A DNA stretch of 64,000 nt, from NCBI GenBank assembly GCA_964527595.1, contig CAZGPI010000001.1, positions 1 to 64,000 of the forward strand. Direction: 5' to 3'. A program made the translations under genes and the position numbers. Shown piece after piece: positions 8,766-18,063 of this stretch (the first letter of the stretch is position 1; each line of letters begins with the position of its first letter). The notes beneath the pieces were generated by a model that saw only the letters and a program-made list of their open reading frames with translations, did not search any database and had not been told where the DNA came from. Source of the DNA: GWF2-38-10 sp964527595. GTDB taxonomy: Bacteria; Babelota; Babeliae; Babelales; RVW-14.

Positions 8766-10307
8766 ATGATTATGCAGACACATGCTAAAATTTACTCTGC
8801 AACCACCATTGGCATCGAAGCTCATTTAGTTGAGGTCGAGGTAGACCTTACATTCGGGCTTATTAAATTCCTTATCATCGGACTTCCCGATAAGGCAATT
8901 AAGGAAAGTTCCGAGCGTATTCGCGCCGCAATCAAAAATAGTGGATTTGGCTTGCCCGAACGCACCATAACGGTCAACTTGGCACCAGCAACGCTCAAAA
9001 AGGAACAAATTCTTTTTGACGTTCCAATCGCCATTGGTATCCTTCAAGCGGCAAACTTCTTAACTTTGTCTCAAAAATTTATTGATGAAACCTTATTTCT
9101 TGGTGAATTATCACTCGACGGAAATATCCGTCCTGGCCGCGGCGTCTTATCAATTGCTCATAGCGCCCTTAAAAACGGAAAATCTCGGCTCATTATTCCT
9201 AAAATAAATACCCAAGAAGCAAGCCTTATCAAAGATATAGAAATTATTGGCGTTGAATCGCTTACCGAGTTGGTTGCTTACCTGCGCCATGAAAAACATA
9301 TTGAACCAACACCATCAAGCTTTGACACCATAGCTCACCAGCATCGCCACGTCCTCGATTTTGAAGACGTAAAGGGACAACTTCAAGCAAAACGCGCATT
9401 GCAAATTGCAGCGGCCGGCGGGCATAATATTCTTTTTATTGGACCACCCGGATCTGGCAAAACAATGCTTGCAAAACGTCTGGCTACGATATTGCCACCA
9501 CCATCATTTGATGAAGTTATTCAAACAACAAAAATTTACTCGGTCGCTGGATTGCTTGGCAAAGAATCACTCGTCACCCAACGCCCATTTCGCTGCCCGC
9601 ATCACACGATATCTCAAGCAGGTTTGGTTGGCGGTGGATCAAGCCCGCGCCCCGGCGAGATTAGTCTTGCAAATAACGGTGTTCTTTTTTTAGACGAACT
9701 TACCGAATTTCGCCGCTCAACACTTGAAGTATTACGCGAGCCGCTTGAAAATAAGCACGTACTCATTTCACGTGCCAGTGGATCAATTGAATTTCCGGCC
9801 TCTTTTTTACTTGTTGCCGCACTCAACCCATGCCCTTGTGGTTATTTTGGCGACAAAAAAAAATGTGTTTGCACGTCAACACAAATTACAAAATATTTGG
9901 CAAAACTATCCGGCCCACTCCTCGATCGTATTGACCTTCACGTCAATGTGGCATCAATCCATTATGAAGACCTGAAAAAAGCATCTCTAAAAAGCAAAAA
10001 CTCACAAGAAATGTACCAAGAAGTTACCGTCGCCTGGGACGCTCAAATTAAACGACTTGGTAGTATGCGTAATGCCGCAATGACTTCCGATTTAGTTGAA
10101 AAACATTGTGCTCTCACCCCAGAAGCTGAACAAATAATGAAGCTCGCCTTTGATCGCTTACACTTAAGCATGCGCGGATACCATAAGATTTTGAAAATTG
10201 CCCGCACCATCGCCGACCTTGAATCAAGTAACGCAATTGATCGTACGCACATCCAAGAGGCAATTATGTATCGATCGCTCGATCAAAAATTGGAGCCAAT
10301 TCTATGA
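8766..10307 (+). CDS. comM: YifB/ComM family Mg-chelatase-like AAA+ ATPase
   Basis: ComM is a hexameric AAA+ helicase that promotes branch migration during natural transformation. The 513-residue length is usual. The N-terminal YifB region begins AKIYSATTIGIEAHLVEVEV. Walker A GPPGSGKT is at 226-233, followed by FRCPHHTIS, GEISLANNGVLFLDE (Walker B) and the NPCPCGYFGD motif. The C-terminal Mg-chelatase domain ends near LDQKLEPIL. An in-frame ATG two codons downstream (8772) is an alternative start. The stop overlaps acpS by 4 nt (ATGA), so the two are probably translated together. comEC-like and comF genes elsewhere in the window support a DNA-uptake role. Confidence 0.95.
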   Translation: MIMQTHAKIYSATTIGIEAHLVEVEVDLTFGLIKFLIIGLPDKAIKESSERIRAAIKNSGFGLPERTITVNLAPATLKKEQILFDVPIAIGILQAANFLTLSQKFIDETLFLGELSLDGNIRPGRGVLSIAHSALKNGKSRLIIPKINTQEASLIKDIEIIGVESLTELVAYLRHEKHIEPTPSSFDTIAHQHRHVLDFEDVKGQLQAKRALQIAAAGGHNILFIGPPGSGKTMLAKRLATILPPPSFDEVIQTTKIYSVAGLLGKESLVTQRPFRCPHHTISQAGLVGGGSSPRPGEISLANNGVLFLDELTEFRRSTLEVLREPLENKHVLISRASGSIEFPASFLLVAALNPCPCGYFGDKKKCVCTSTQITKYLAKLSGPLLDRIDLHVNVASIHYEDLKKASLKSKNSQEMYQEVTVAWDAQIKRLGSMRNAAMTSDLVEKHCALTPEAEQIMKLAFDRLHLSMRGYHKILKIARTIADLESSNAIDRTHIQEAIMYRSLDQKLEPIL

Positions 10308-10735
10308 TTACCGGAATAGGAACAGATATTGTTGAAGTTACACGCTTTATCCCGTGGATAACTGCACCGGCTAGTCAGCAAGGCGCCATCTTTTCTGAAC
10401 AAGAGATAGCCGATTGTATTACCGAAAAAGCAGATTCTCAAAATATTGCCGAACGTCTCGCAGCTCGATTTGCAGCAAAAGAAGCATTTTATAAAGCATT
10501 AAGTGCAACGCTCGGCAACCTTTCTATTACACCCAAACAACAATTTTCACTTATGTTTACCGCTCAACATATATCGGTAACTACAGATAAACTGGGAACA
10601 CCAACTCTTTCAATTTTCTGGGAACCTTTTTTTGAAAAAATAGGCCAACCTCTTCCACTACTTACAATCCACCTATCTATCGCTCACGAAAAAACACATG
10701 CACTTGCGTTTGTCGTGATTTCGCGACAAGATTAG
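10304..10735 (+). CDS. acpS: Holo-[acyl-carrier-protein] synthase
   Basis: AcpS transfers 4'-phosphopantetheine from CoA to apo-ACP for fatty acid and lipid A synthesis. The protein has 143 residues. The family signatures are clear: GIGTDIVEVTRF at 4-15 with the metal-binding Asp, and RFAAKEAFYKAL around residue 63 with the conserved Glu. The C-terminal SIAHEKTHALAFVV matches the usual ISHe..yA.A.vv ending. It overlaps comM by 4 nt. Confidence 0.95.
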   Translation: MITGIGTDIVEVTRFIPWITAPASQQGAIFSEQEIADCITEKADSQNIAERLAARFAAKEAFYKALSATLGNLSITPKQQFSLMFTAQHISVTTDKLGTPTLSIFWEPFFEKIGQPLPLLTIHLSIAHEKTHALAFVVISRQD

Positions 10736-10768
10736 GAATTGAAAAACCCAAAAAACGGATTTTGTGCT

Positions 10769-12367
10769 ATGACTCGAAAACGCCTCGGCCATATTTTATC
10801 AGGATCGCTCGTTGAAGGATTAATCATGCGCCTTGGCCATGATTGCTCACTCGAAGAAATTAAAACAGGAAAATTTGTTTCAATCGTTGGCGAACATCAC
10901 ACTTTTTTTTCACTCATTACCGACCTTGAACTTGAGGTCACCCACCCAGACATTCTTCTTTTTCCACCAACAGAACACGAAAAGGTTTTAACAAGCCTTC
11001 TAAAAAAACGCGACATGTACGCCAAAGTAACGTTGCGACCAATGCTTATGCTCAATAAAGAAAAAAATCATATGCCGGTCAAAACAATTCCCTCCCATTT
11101 TGCACCAGTATACGAAGCCAGCGCTAAAGAAGTTGCAGAAATTTTTGGCGATGAATCACTTAATAATAAATACTTTAATATCGGCGCGCCATTGGATATG
11201 AAAACACCCGTATGCCTTGATTTGCACGCATTTACCGAACGCAGTAACGGCATTTTTGGCAAAACAGGAACCGGTAAAACATTTGTAACCCGTCTCATTT
11301 TGGCAGGCCTTATAAAGAACGATAAAGCGGTCAACCTTATTTTTGATATGCATAGTGAATATGGCCACCAAGCCCGCAAAGAAGGCGAAGGCAAAACATT
11401 TGTAAAAGGCCTTAAAACGTTATTTCCAAGCAAAGTCTCAATTTTTTCCCTCGATCCAGAATCAACCCGTCGACGCGGATGTGCACCTGATTTTGAGGTG
11501 ATACTTGGGTACCAAGATATTAGAGTCGAAGATATATTGACACTTCAAGACGAGCTCAATCTCCATCCAACGGCACTTGAAGCTGCTTATTTAATCGCCA
11601 GCAAATACCGCCATAACTGGCTCAAGGTGCTATTGGAACAAGAAGGTACCGTTAAAGAATTTGCCGAAGATGTTGGCGCACACGCCGAATCTGTTGGCGC
11701 ACTTTATCGCAAATTTAAACGGCTTGAACGTTTTTCCTTTTTGAAAAAAAATTACGATGGCCCATCGGTTATTGATCGCCTTATGGAAAATCTCGACCGC
11801 GGCATTAACGTGGTTCTTGAATTTGGTAATCACACCTCAATGCTCTGCTACTTGCTCGTTGCCAATATCATAACGCGCCGAATCCATGAAGCTTATGTTG
11901 GTAAAACTGAAAAGTTTTTAGCCAGCCAAAATAAAGCTGATGAACCACGTAAGCTTATGATCACCATTGAAGAGGCCCATAAATTTCTTAATCCTACAAC
12001 GGCACGGCAAACAATTTTTGGTACCATTGCACGCGAAATGCGTAAATACTATGTATCACTTTTGGTTGTTGATCAACGCCCATCGGGCATAGATCCAGAA
12101 ATTATTTCACAAATTGGCACAAAAATTGTTGCCCTTTTGAATGATGAAAAAGATATTCAAGCGGTACTCACCGGCGTCAATAATTCATCAGGATTACGCT
12201 CAATATTGGCAACGCTTGATACAAAAAAACAAGTATTGGTTATGGGGCACGCAGTACCAATGCCCGTGGTTATTAAAACACGTGAATATGATGATGAATT
12301 TTATAGTGCCATGGGGGCAATAATCTCAGCAACACGCATTCAAGAAACAATAAATGAGATTTTTTAG
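10769..12367 (+). CDS. HerA/DUF87-like hexameric ATPase
   Basis: HerA-type ATPases move DNA with the NurA nuclease in archaea; bacterial relatives are less well known. The N-terminal HAS-barrel region starts RLGHILSGSLVEGLIMRL. The P-loop is GKTGTGKTFVTRLI; LIFDMHSEYG and LMITIEEAHKFL (Walker B) follow, then SLLVVDQRPSGIDPEIISQIGTKI. I prefer ATG at 10769 over an in-frame TTG at 10739, because the TTG has no properly spaced ribosome site and family members start at this point. Length is then 532. No NurA gene is adjacent, but a HAS-barrel protein lies at 19.7 kb. Confidence 0.88.
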   Translation: MTRKRLGHILSGSLVEGLIMRLGHDCSLEEIKTGKFVSIVGEHHTFFSLITDLELEVTHPDILLFPPTEHEKVLTSLLKKRDMYAKVTLRPMLMLNKEKNHMPVKTIPSHFAPVYEASAKEVAEIFGDESLNNKYFNIGAPLDMKTPVCLDLHAFTERSNGIFGKTGTGKTFVTRLILAGLIKNDKAVNLIFDMHSEYGHQARKEGEGKTFVKGLKTLFPSKVSIFSLDPESTRRRGCAPDFEVILGYQDIRVEDILTLQDELNLHPTALEAAYLIASKYRHNWLKVLLEQEGTVKEFAEDVGAHAESVGALYRKFKRLERFSFLKKNYDGPSVIDRLMENLDRGINVVLEFGNHTSMLCYLLVANIITRRIHEAYVGKTEKFLASQNKADEPRKLMITIEEAHKFLNPTTARQTIFGTIAREMRKYYVSLLVVDQRPSGIDPEIISQIGTKIVALLNDEKDIQAVLTGVNNSSGLRSILATLDTKKQVLVMGHAVPMPVVIKTREYDDEFYSAMGAIISATRIQETINEIF

Positions 12368-12405
12368 CAACGCCTTAACGCTATTGATATGCTGCACCTC
12401 AAGGG

Positions 12406-12434
12406 TTGACTGGTCCAAATAAAAAGGCTACGAT
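12406..12434 (+). promoter_or_regulatory. Sigma-70 promoter candidate for skp, with inverted repeat over the -10
   Basis: TTGACT (12406-12411), 17-nt spacer, TACGAT (12429-12434). An inverted repeat AGGCT...AGCCT (about 12426-12440) overlaps the -10 and could be an operator or a weak hairpin. The skp start is at 12488. Confidence 0.6.
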
Positions 12435-12487
12435 AAGCCTCGGAATAGTAAAGATTTTGTTGGGTTATTTTTCTTAAAGGAGTTTCG

Positions 12488-13084
12488 ATGAAAAAGATTT
12501 TGGCAATAGTCGGTACCGGTTTTGTATTTGGTTTTTCGTTAATTGCAGCAGCACCAACCTCGCTTGTTTCAATTGATAGTATATCCATAATGCAAAACTC
12601 AAAAGAAGGAAAAGAGATCACCGCGTTCATTCAAAAAGATATTGAAAAATTTCAAGATCAAGTAAAAATCGCGCAAAAAACGCTCGTTGACATGCAGGAC
12701 GAAATAAACAAAAAAGCAAAAGTTCTCAGCCAAGAAGCAATGCAAGAAAAGACCGCGGCAGTCATGAAAAAGAAAAATGATGTTGAACGCGATCTTGCTG
12801 AAAAAGAAGAAACTTTACGTGGCACAATTCAAAAAAAACAAATTGCCTTGCGTGAAAAACAACTCAAAATTGCCAATGATATATCTGAAAAAGAAAACTG
12901 GGGATTGGTCGTTGATAAAAACGCACCTGGCGTATTATTCGTTTCAAGTGCTATAGATAAAACCGACATGATATTAAAAGCAGTTGATGAAAAATATCTT
13001 GCAAAATCGGTCAATGCAAAAGCAACCACAGCAACAGTCAAAACCGCAAACAAAGATGTAAAAAAAGAAATCAAAGTTGCATAA
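12488..13084 (+). CDS. skp: OmpH/Skp-like periplasmic chaperone
   Basis: Skp-type chaperones hold unfolded outer-membrane proteins in the periplasm. The 198-residue protein has a signal peptide (MKKILAIVGTGFVFGFSLIA...), then VSIDSISIMQNSKEGKEI, matching the OmpH start. A long Lys/Glu-rich coiled coil (about 40-135) follows, and LVVDKNAPGVLFVS matches the family's C-terminal strand. The ribosome site AAAGGAG is 6 nt before the ATG. It lies before lpxD, the classic skp-lpxD order. A Lys/Ala/Thr-rich tail of about 35 residues is extra. Confidence 0.9.
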   Translation: MKKILAIVGTGFVFGFSLIAAAPTSLVSIDSISIMQNSKEGKEITAFIQKDIEKFQDQVKIAQKTLVDMQDEINKKAKVLSQEAMQEKTAAVMKKKNDVERDLAEKEETLRGTIQKKQIALREKQLKIANDISEKENWGLVVDKNAPGVLFVSSAIDKTDMILKAVDEKYLAKSVNAKATTATVKTANKDVKKEIKVA

Positions 13085-13092
13085 CAAATTTC

Positions 13093-13120
13093 AAGGGGAG
13101 CCCTCAAGCTCCCCTTTTTC
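13093..13120 (+). terminator. Hairpin terminator between skp and lpxD
   Basis: AAGGGGAG and CTCCCCTT form an 8-bp stem with an 8-nt loop, followed by TTTC. It sits 20 nt before lpxD, so it may be a partial terminator that lowers lpxD relative to skp. Confidence 0.7.
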
Positions 13121-13141
13121 TTCACCATGTTAGGACAACAT

Positions 13142-14236
13142 ATGAACCTTAATCTTTCGGTAAAAGAACTCGCAACTTTAGTCAACGCAACCCACCCAAA
13201 CACCAATCAAGATTTTATTATCAAAAACATTTTGTCGCTCGAATCGGCTGGCCCTGATGACATGGCAGTCATACTTGAGCGTGGCGATGCCTCTGTTTTT
13301 GGTTCTCTGTCACTCGAAAAAATCAAAAACAGTAACGCCGGACTCATATTAGCATCTAGCCCAGTTGTCGACGGAAAAGATTACCTATTGGTTGATGACG
13401 CATTAGTAGCATTTACTAAAATCGTTGATCATATTCAAAAAGATACCAATCCTATTGATGATTTTTTAGTCACACCAACACACGCATATATAAGCAAATC
13501 AGCAACCATTGCATCAAGCGTAACAATTGGTGTCGGAGCAGTAATTTGCGCCGATGTTCATATTGGCGAACAATCAAACATCGGAGCCCAATCTTTTGTG
13601 GGCAAAGGCTGCCGCATTGGAGCCAACGTACTTATTCATCCTGGAGTAAAAATTCTTGATCGTTGCATAATTGGAGATGGTACCATTGTTCATTCCGGCA
13701 CCGTTATTGGGTCGGATGGCTTTGGCTATGAAGTAACGCATCAGGGGTTACGTAAAATTCCACAAATCGGTATAGTGGTTGTTGGTAAAATAGTAGAAAT
13801 AGGTGCCAACTGTTCAATTGACCGCGCTTCGTTTGATAAAACAGTAATCGGTAATGGTGTAAAATTAGATAACGCTGTTCACATTGCCCATAATGTAATC
13901 ATTGGCGATTGCACCGCTATTCTTGCTCAAACCGGTATCGCTGGCAGTGCCAAAATAGGTATCGGCTGCCAAATCGGTGGACAAGTTGCCATCAAAAATG
14001 ATGTTGTCATTGGCAATGGAGTAAAAATCGTTTCAAAGAGCGCCGTATTGAATAATCTCAATGATGGCGAAACAGTCTGCGGGATACCCGCCATTCCGTT
14101 TATGCAATGGAAACGCTTGCATGCACTAAACTCAAAATTGCCAGAATGGAGCAAGCTCGTAACAACAATCAAAACAATCATTGAACGACAAAATCAATCG
14201 ATTTGGGAAAAAATAAAATTTCTTATAAAGAGATGA
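13142..14236 (+). CDS. lpxD: UDP-3-O-acylglucosamine N-acyltransferase
   Basis: LpxD adds the second hydroxyacyl chain to UDP-3-O-acylglucosamine in lipid A synthesis. I chose ATG 13142 because AGGA lies just before it; an upstream in-frame ATG at 13127 has no such site. The protein is 364 residues. The N-terminal uridine-binding domain is followed from about residue 120 by hexapeptide repeats of a left-handed beta helix (ASSVTIGVGAVICADVHIG and on). The catalytic His is in NAVHIAHNVIIGD. The C-terminal helix region is present. Clear evidence for lipid A synthesis in this cell. Confidence 0.95.
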   Translation: MNLNLSVKELATLVNATHPNTNQDFIIKNILSLESAGPDDMAVILERGDASVFGSLSLEKIKNSNAGLILASSPVVDGKDYLLVDDALVAFTKIVDHIQKDTNPIDDFLVTPTHAYISKSATIASSVTIGVGAVICADVHIGEQSNIGAQSFVGKGCRIGANVLIHPGVKILDRCIIGDGTIVHSGTVIGSDGFGYEVTHQGLRKIPQIGIVVVGKIVEIGANCSIDRASFDKTVIGNGVKLDNAVHIAHNVIIGDCTAILAQTGIAGSAKIGIGCQIGGQVAIKNDVVIGNGVKIVSKSAVLNNLNDGETVCGIPAIPFMQWKRLHALNSKLPEWSKLVTTIKTIIERQNQSIWEKIKFLIKR

Positions 14237-14243
14237 GGATACC

Positions 14244-15206
14244 ATGGCGGGGCTGGTTGTTATTGGACAAAAAAAATCACCAATCGTTGAAAAAATTTCC
14301 ACCACCCTTAATGCTCCCTTTATTGAATTTCATCTAGACTGGTTTGCTGACACCGAACCCTCACTCATCATCGGCCATCAAGAAAAACTTACGAATAAAA
14401 CGGCTATCATGGTATTTCAAATTGATCTCATGTTTGAAAATGATAGAGCGCTTCACTCAATTAATGATCATATGGCTGGTCTACTCCATTTGATCTCAGC
14501 CATAAAAAATGCCGGCGCACAATCAATAATAGCCGTATTACCGTACTTACCTTATGCCCGCCAAGAAAAAGACGTGACGGCAAAACACCAAGGGCCCTTA
14601 ACCATGTGGGCTGCTGTACTAAAAGTGGCAGGAATCGACCACATTATTACCTGCGATATACATTCACCTGAAGGCGCAACGTGTCTTGGCACCATGCTTT
14701 ACGAAATAAGTGCCGCACATTTTTGGGCAGAGAATATAAAAAAAATCGTTCCCCATGGACTAGATATATCAAATAATTTATGCGTAGTCTCACCCGACAA
14801 TGGTGGGCTCAATCGCGCGCGCATAATAGCAAAAGAACTGGGATGCTCACACGCCTTTATTGATAAAACACGCATCGCAAAAGACAATACCGTCGCCACA
14901 GAACTAAACGGTAATGTTCATGGAAAAATAGCCATAATCGTTGATGACATTCTTGGAACCGCAAAAACCGCATCAAATGCATGTGAGTTACTACTCAATC
15001 ACGGCGCACAATCGGTAATTGGCTGCTTTACTCACGCAATTTTTTCACCCGGGGCAACTCAACGCTTAGCGGCCGCTGGATTTGAAAAAGTTTTAATCAC
15101 CGATACACTAACCTCAGCAATCAAACAGGAAAATGCAACGCAAAAGCTGTTTTCAATCGATGATTACCTGGCAGAAAGCGTGTGTAAAATCGTTAAAAAT
15201 CTGTAA
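14244..15206 (+). CDS. prs: Divergent ribose-phosphate pyrophosphokinase
   Basis: PRPP synthetase makes PRPP from ribose 5-phosphate and ATP. The 320-residue length is normal. Family landmarks are present: LPYLPYARQEKD (99-110), CDIHSPEG (137-144) and VSPDNGGLNRARIIAKELG (182-200). Two usually invariant sites differ. The flexible-loop KRR region reads DKTRIAK (207-213), and the PRPP loop, usually DD(M/I)IDTAGT, reads DDILGTAKT (234-242). The N-terminal half is also shorter on conserved residues. It may be the cell's only PRPP synthetase with changed kinetics, or a non-canonical paralogue. It follows lpxD by 7 nt and precedes pth by 9 nt, so it is probably in one operon. Confidence 0.8.
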   Translation: MAGLVVIGQKKSPIVEKISTTLNAPFIEFHLDWFADTEPSLIIGHQEKLTNKTAIMVFQIDLMFENDRALHSINDHMAGLLHLISAIKNAGAQSIIAVLPYLPYARQEKDVTAKHQGPLTMWAAVLKVAGIDHIITCDIHSPEGATCLGTMLYEISAAHFWAENIKKIVPHGLDISNNLCVVSPDNGGLNRARIIAKELGCSHAFIDKTRIAKDNTVATELNGNVHGKIAIIVDDILGTAKTASNACELLLNHGAQSVIGCFTHAIFSPGATQRLAAAGFEKVLITDTLTSAIKQENATQKLFSIDDYLAESVCKIVKNL

Positions 15207-15215
15207 GGAGCGCGC

Positions 15216-15767
15216 GTGGAAACAAAATTTTCGCTTACACCAATCAAAGCAATTATTGGCCTAGGCAACCCCGGACAACAATATGCAAAAAACAGGCACA
15301 ATATTGGATTCCGTATCATTGACGAACTTGTTACACAAGCAGGGACTTCATGGCGCACAACAGGAAATATGATGGTCGCCGAAGGACAATTATCAACAGT
15401 CGACGGGCTTTTATCAATTATTTTTATTAAGCCACAAACCTACATGAACAATTCTGGGCAAGTAACCCAATTTTTACAAAAAAAGGGCATCAAGCCTGAA
15501 CAGATCCTGATCATCCATGATGAGCTTGAGAAATCTTTTGGCGCTACTCAAATTCGTCTTGGCGGAAGCGCCCGAGGACATAACGGCCTCAAATCACTTA
15601 TCGGCACAATGGGAGAAGGATTTTGGCGCTTACGTTTTGGTATTGGCCGTCCAACAGACAAGGCTGAGGTACCAAATTATGTGCTGACCAACTTCAATCG
15701 CGAAGAAGAAGATCGGCTACCAGAACTTGTGCAACAAGCGTGCAATAATCTCACACCCTCAATATAA
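15216..15767 (+). CDS. pth: Peptidyl-tRNA hydrolase
   Basis: Pth frees tRNA from stalled peptidyl-tRNA. The protein has 183 residues with a GTG start preceded by TAAGGAG at good spacing. Motifs: IIGLGNPGQQYAKNRHNIGF (13-32, with the catalytic His), KPQTYMNNSGQ, IIHDELE with the key Asp, and GSARGHNGLKSL. It is close behind the PRPP synthetase gene, as in many bacteria. Confidence 0.96.
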   Translation: METKFSLTPIKAIIGLGNPGQQYAKNRHNIGFRIIDELVTQAGTSWRTTGNMMVAEGQLSTVDGLLSIIFIKPQTYMNNSGQVTQFLQKKGIKPEQILIIHDELEKSFGATQIRLGGSARGHNGLKSLIGTMGEGFWRLRFGIGRPTDKAEVPNYVLTNFNREEEDRLPELVQQACNNLTPSI

Positions 15768-16002
15768 ATCTTTCAGACTGTATTAACATTTTCTTATGAT
15801 AACTCAACCCCAAGATCGACGCATTTACTCGTATCAACTTGTATGGTATCCTTTGAGATAATACCGTAATTCATTCAAGATTTGAGGGTAAATAGTTGCA
15901 AAACTCTTGTTTCTATATTACCTTTGTTACCCCAAGCCTTGGTATTACATGTATCAGTTGCCGGTTTTGCTTGGTAAATATTTTAAGTTAAAAGGATTAT
16001 TC

Positions 16003-16572
16003 GTGATTTCAACATCTGATTTTCGTAAAGGATTTACAAAAATTCTATGGAACAAAGAACCATGGGTAATTGTTGACTGGATGATGGTTAAGCCTGGTAA
16101 AGGCGGAACCTATTACCGAACAAAAATCAAAAACATGATCACTGGTCGCTTGCTTGAAGAAACATTTAGATCGGCTGAAAAATTTGATGAACCTGACCTG
16201 GAACACTGCCAAATGCAATACCTTTATGCCGACGATCTCTACCACTTTATAGACCAATCGAGCTACGAACAAGCAGACTTCAATGCTGAACATGTCGAAG
16301 CAACAAAAAAATACCTTAAAGAAGGTATTGTCTACGAAGTTCTCAAGTTTGAGGGAACCCCAATAATGGTAGAACCTCCAACATTCATGGTCCTACAAGT
16401 TATAGAAACCGTTCCCGGCGTTAAGGGCGATACCGCTCAAGGCGGCAGCAAGCTAGCAAAACTTGAAACTGGACTTGTCGTCCAAGTTCCTCTTTTCGTC
16501 AACGAAGGCGAAAAGGTTAAAGTAGACACTCGAGAAGATAAGTATATTGAACGCGTTGAAGACCGAAAATAA
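16003..16572 (+). CDS. efp: Translation elongation factor P
   Basis: EF-P relieves ribosome stalling at polyproline. The frame is open further upstream (15907), but the family start MISTSDFRKG fits a GTG at 16003, 6 nt after AAAGGA, giving 189 residues. The KOW-like domain I carries KPGKGGTYYRTKIKN, with the loop Lys that is modified in many species. Domains II and III follow (VEPPTFMVLQVIETVPGVKGDTAQGG and VPLFVNEGEKVKVDTREDKYIERV). It sits 11 nt before nusB. Confidence 0.97.
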   Translation: MISTSDFRKGFTKILWNKEPWVIVDWMMVKPGKGGTYYRTKIKNMITGRLLEETFRSAEKFDEPDLEHCQMQYLYADDLYHFIDQSSYEQADFNAEHVEATKKYLKEGIVYEVLKFEGTPIMVEPPTFMVLQVIETVPGVKGDTAQGGSKLAKLETGLVVQVPLFVNEGEKVKVDTREDKYIERVEDRK

Positions 16573-16583
16573 GGCCCGCTTGT

Positions 16584-17177
16584 ATGAATCACACGCATGA
16601 TGAAGAAATTAATCAGACACCCGTCGACGCTGAACTTAATCAAGAACAACTTGATCAGGTAATTGCTCAAGAAGAAAGCATCGACATTGAAGAGATAATC
16701 AAAAATCTTAAAGTTACTTCACGCCGCGATGAACGTGTTTTGGCTTTTTTTCTTGTTTATGCCGTCGATCGCTTTGATTACACCGTTTCGCTTGATGATG
16801 TTCTTGAGCAATTTAAAGTAGGTTTTGATGTTGATATTGCACGTGATTCGTTCGCTGTCGAACTAGCTCGCGGAACCATTGAGACATATAAAGATCTTGA
16901 TGAACAAATTAAGCCCAATTTAAAGAACTGGAAATTGGAACGGCTTGGATGTTGCACAAAACTCATATTGCGGCTCGCCTTATGGGAATTACAACAACAG
17001 GAAGCGATTCCATCAATTGTTATCAATGAGGCAATTGAACTTGCTAAAATGTTTGCCGAAAAAGATGCCTATAAATTTATCAATGGCATTCTAGATGAAA
17101 TTTGTAAAACATTGGGAATTATTATAACATCAGCGCCTCAAGAACCAGCACCTGGAACCCCGCCAAAAGAAGCGTAA
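16584..17177 (+). CDS. nusB: Transcription antitermination factor NusB
   Basis: NusB works with NusE at boxA in rRNA antitermination. The 197-residue protein is longer than usual (about 140) because of an acidic N-terminal extension of about 45 residues and a short Pro-rich tail. The core is typical: TSRRDERVLAFFLVYAVDRFD, LILRLALWELQQQEAIPSIVINEAIELAKMF and DAYKFINGILDEI. efp-nusB adjacency is common in bacteria. Confidence 0.93.
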   Translation: MNHTHDEEINQTPVDAELNQEQLDQVIAQEESIDIEEIIKNLKVTSRRDERVLAFFLVYAVDRFDYTVSLDDVLEQFKVGFDVDIARDSFAVELARGTIETYKDLDEQIKPNLKNWKLERLGCCTKLILRLALWELQQQEAIPSIVINEAIELAKMFAEKDAYKFINGILDEICKTLGIIITSAPQEPAPGTPPKEA

Positions 17178-17210
17178 CCAAATCGTCCAAGCAGGAATAA
17201 GGGAGTACTC

Positions 17211-18056
17211 ATGGCTTGTAACACTTTTTCATGGCTCAAAGAAATTGACGGTAACTCGTCACCCCTTTTCTTTATTTTGGGTCCATGCGCTATGGAAAGC
17301 GAACAACACACGCTCATGATTGCTGAACATCTGAAAAAACTATCAGAAAAATTGCATTTTAACCTTATTTTCAAAAGTTCATTCGATAAGGCAAACAGAA
17401 CGTCGCTGGGCAATTATCGTGGTGTAGGAATCGAAAAAGGACTTCAAATTTTAGAAAAAGTTCGCCGTGAATTTCACGTCCCAGTAATAACCGATGTGCA
17501 CGAAACATCTCAGATGGCATCAATAGCAGAAGTTGCGGACATTCTTCAAATACCCGCCTTTTTGTGCCGTCAAACAGACTTGTTAGTAGCAGCAGGAAAA
17601 ACTGGAAAAATTATTCACGTCAAAAAAGGACAATTTGTTGCTCCAGAGGTAATGCCATCAATTTTTGAAAAAATCGAATCAACTGGCAACCAAAATATCT
17701 GGTGTTGCGAACGTGGTTATACCATGGGATATGGTAATCTGATTGTCGACTTCCGCAACTTTCCCATCATGAAAAGTTTTGGCAAGCCAGTAGTTTTTGA
17801 CGCCACGCACTCGGTTCAAAGGCCTAGCGGCCTAGGATGCTCATCAGGTGGCGACCGAGCTTTTGTTCCACCACTTGCAACGGCAGCCGTTTCGCTTGGT
17901 ATCGCTGGCGTCTTTTTGGAAGTACACGAACAACCAGAAAAAGCACTCTGCGATGGTCCAAATTCTATTCGTCTTTCTCAAGTAGAAAATTTATTACAAT
18001 ATCTTATTGATCTTGATGCATGGGTTAAAGCACGGCCTATACCGCAAGCTTCATAA
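17211..18056 (+). CDS. kdsA: 3-deoxy-8-phosphooctulonate synthase, metal-dependent type
   Basis: KdsA joins PEP and arabinose 5-phosphate to Kdo 8-phosphate for the LPS inner core. The protein has 281 residues. Motifs: FILGPCAMESEQH near residue 22, FKSSFDKANRTS, DVHE, KKGQFVAPEVM, CCERGYTMGYGNLIVD, FDATHSVQ and LEVHEQPEKALCDGPNS. The Cys of GPCAMESE together with the later His, Glu and Asp is the ligand set known for class II (metal-dependent) KdsA. This pairs with kdsC at 50.4 kb. Confidence 0.96.
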   Translation: MACNTFSWLKEIDGNSSPLFFILGPCAMESEQHTLMIAEHLKKLSEKLHFNLIFKSSFDKANRTSLGNYRGVGIEKGLQILEKVRREFHVPVITDVHETSQMASIAEVADILQIPAFLCRQTDLLVAAGKTGKIIHVKKGQFVAPEVMPSIFEKIESTGNQNIWCCERGYTMGYGNLIVDFRNFPIMKSFGKPVVFDATHSVQRPSGLGCSSGGDRAFVPPLATAAVSLGIAGVFLEVHEQPEKALCDGPNSIRLSQVENLLQYLIDLDAWVKARPIPQAS

Positions 18057-18063
18057 AAGTCAT

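Noticed and set aside
10739..10768. TTG start for the HerA-like gene
   Set aside because: It has no spaced ribosome site and adds residues not seen in the family; ATG 10769 fits better.
15907..16002. N-terminal extension of EF-P
   Set aside because: The family starts at MISTSDFRKG; a GTG with AAAGGA at good spacing is at 16003.
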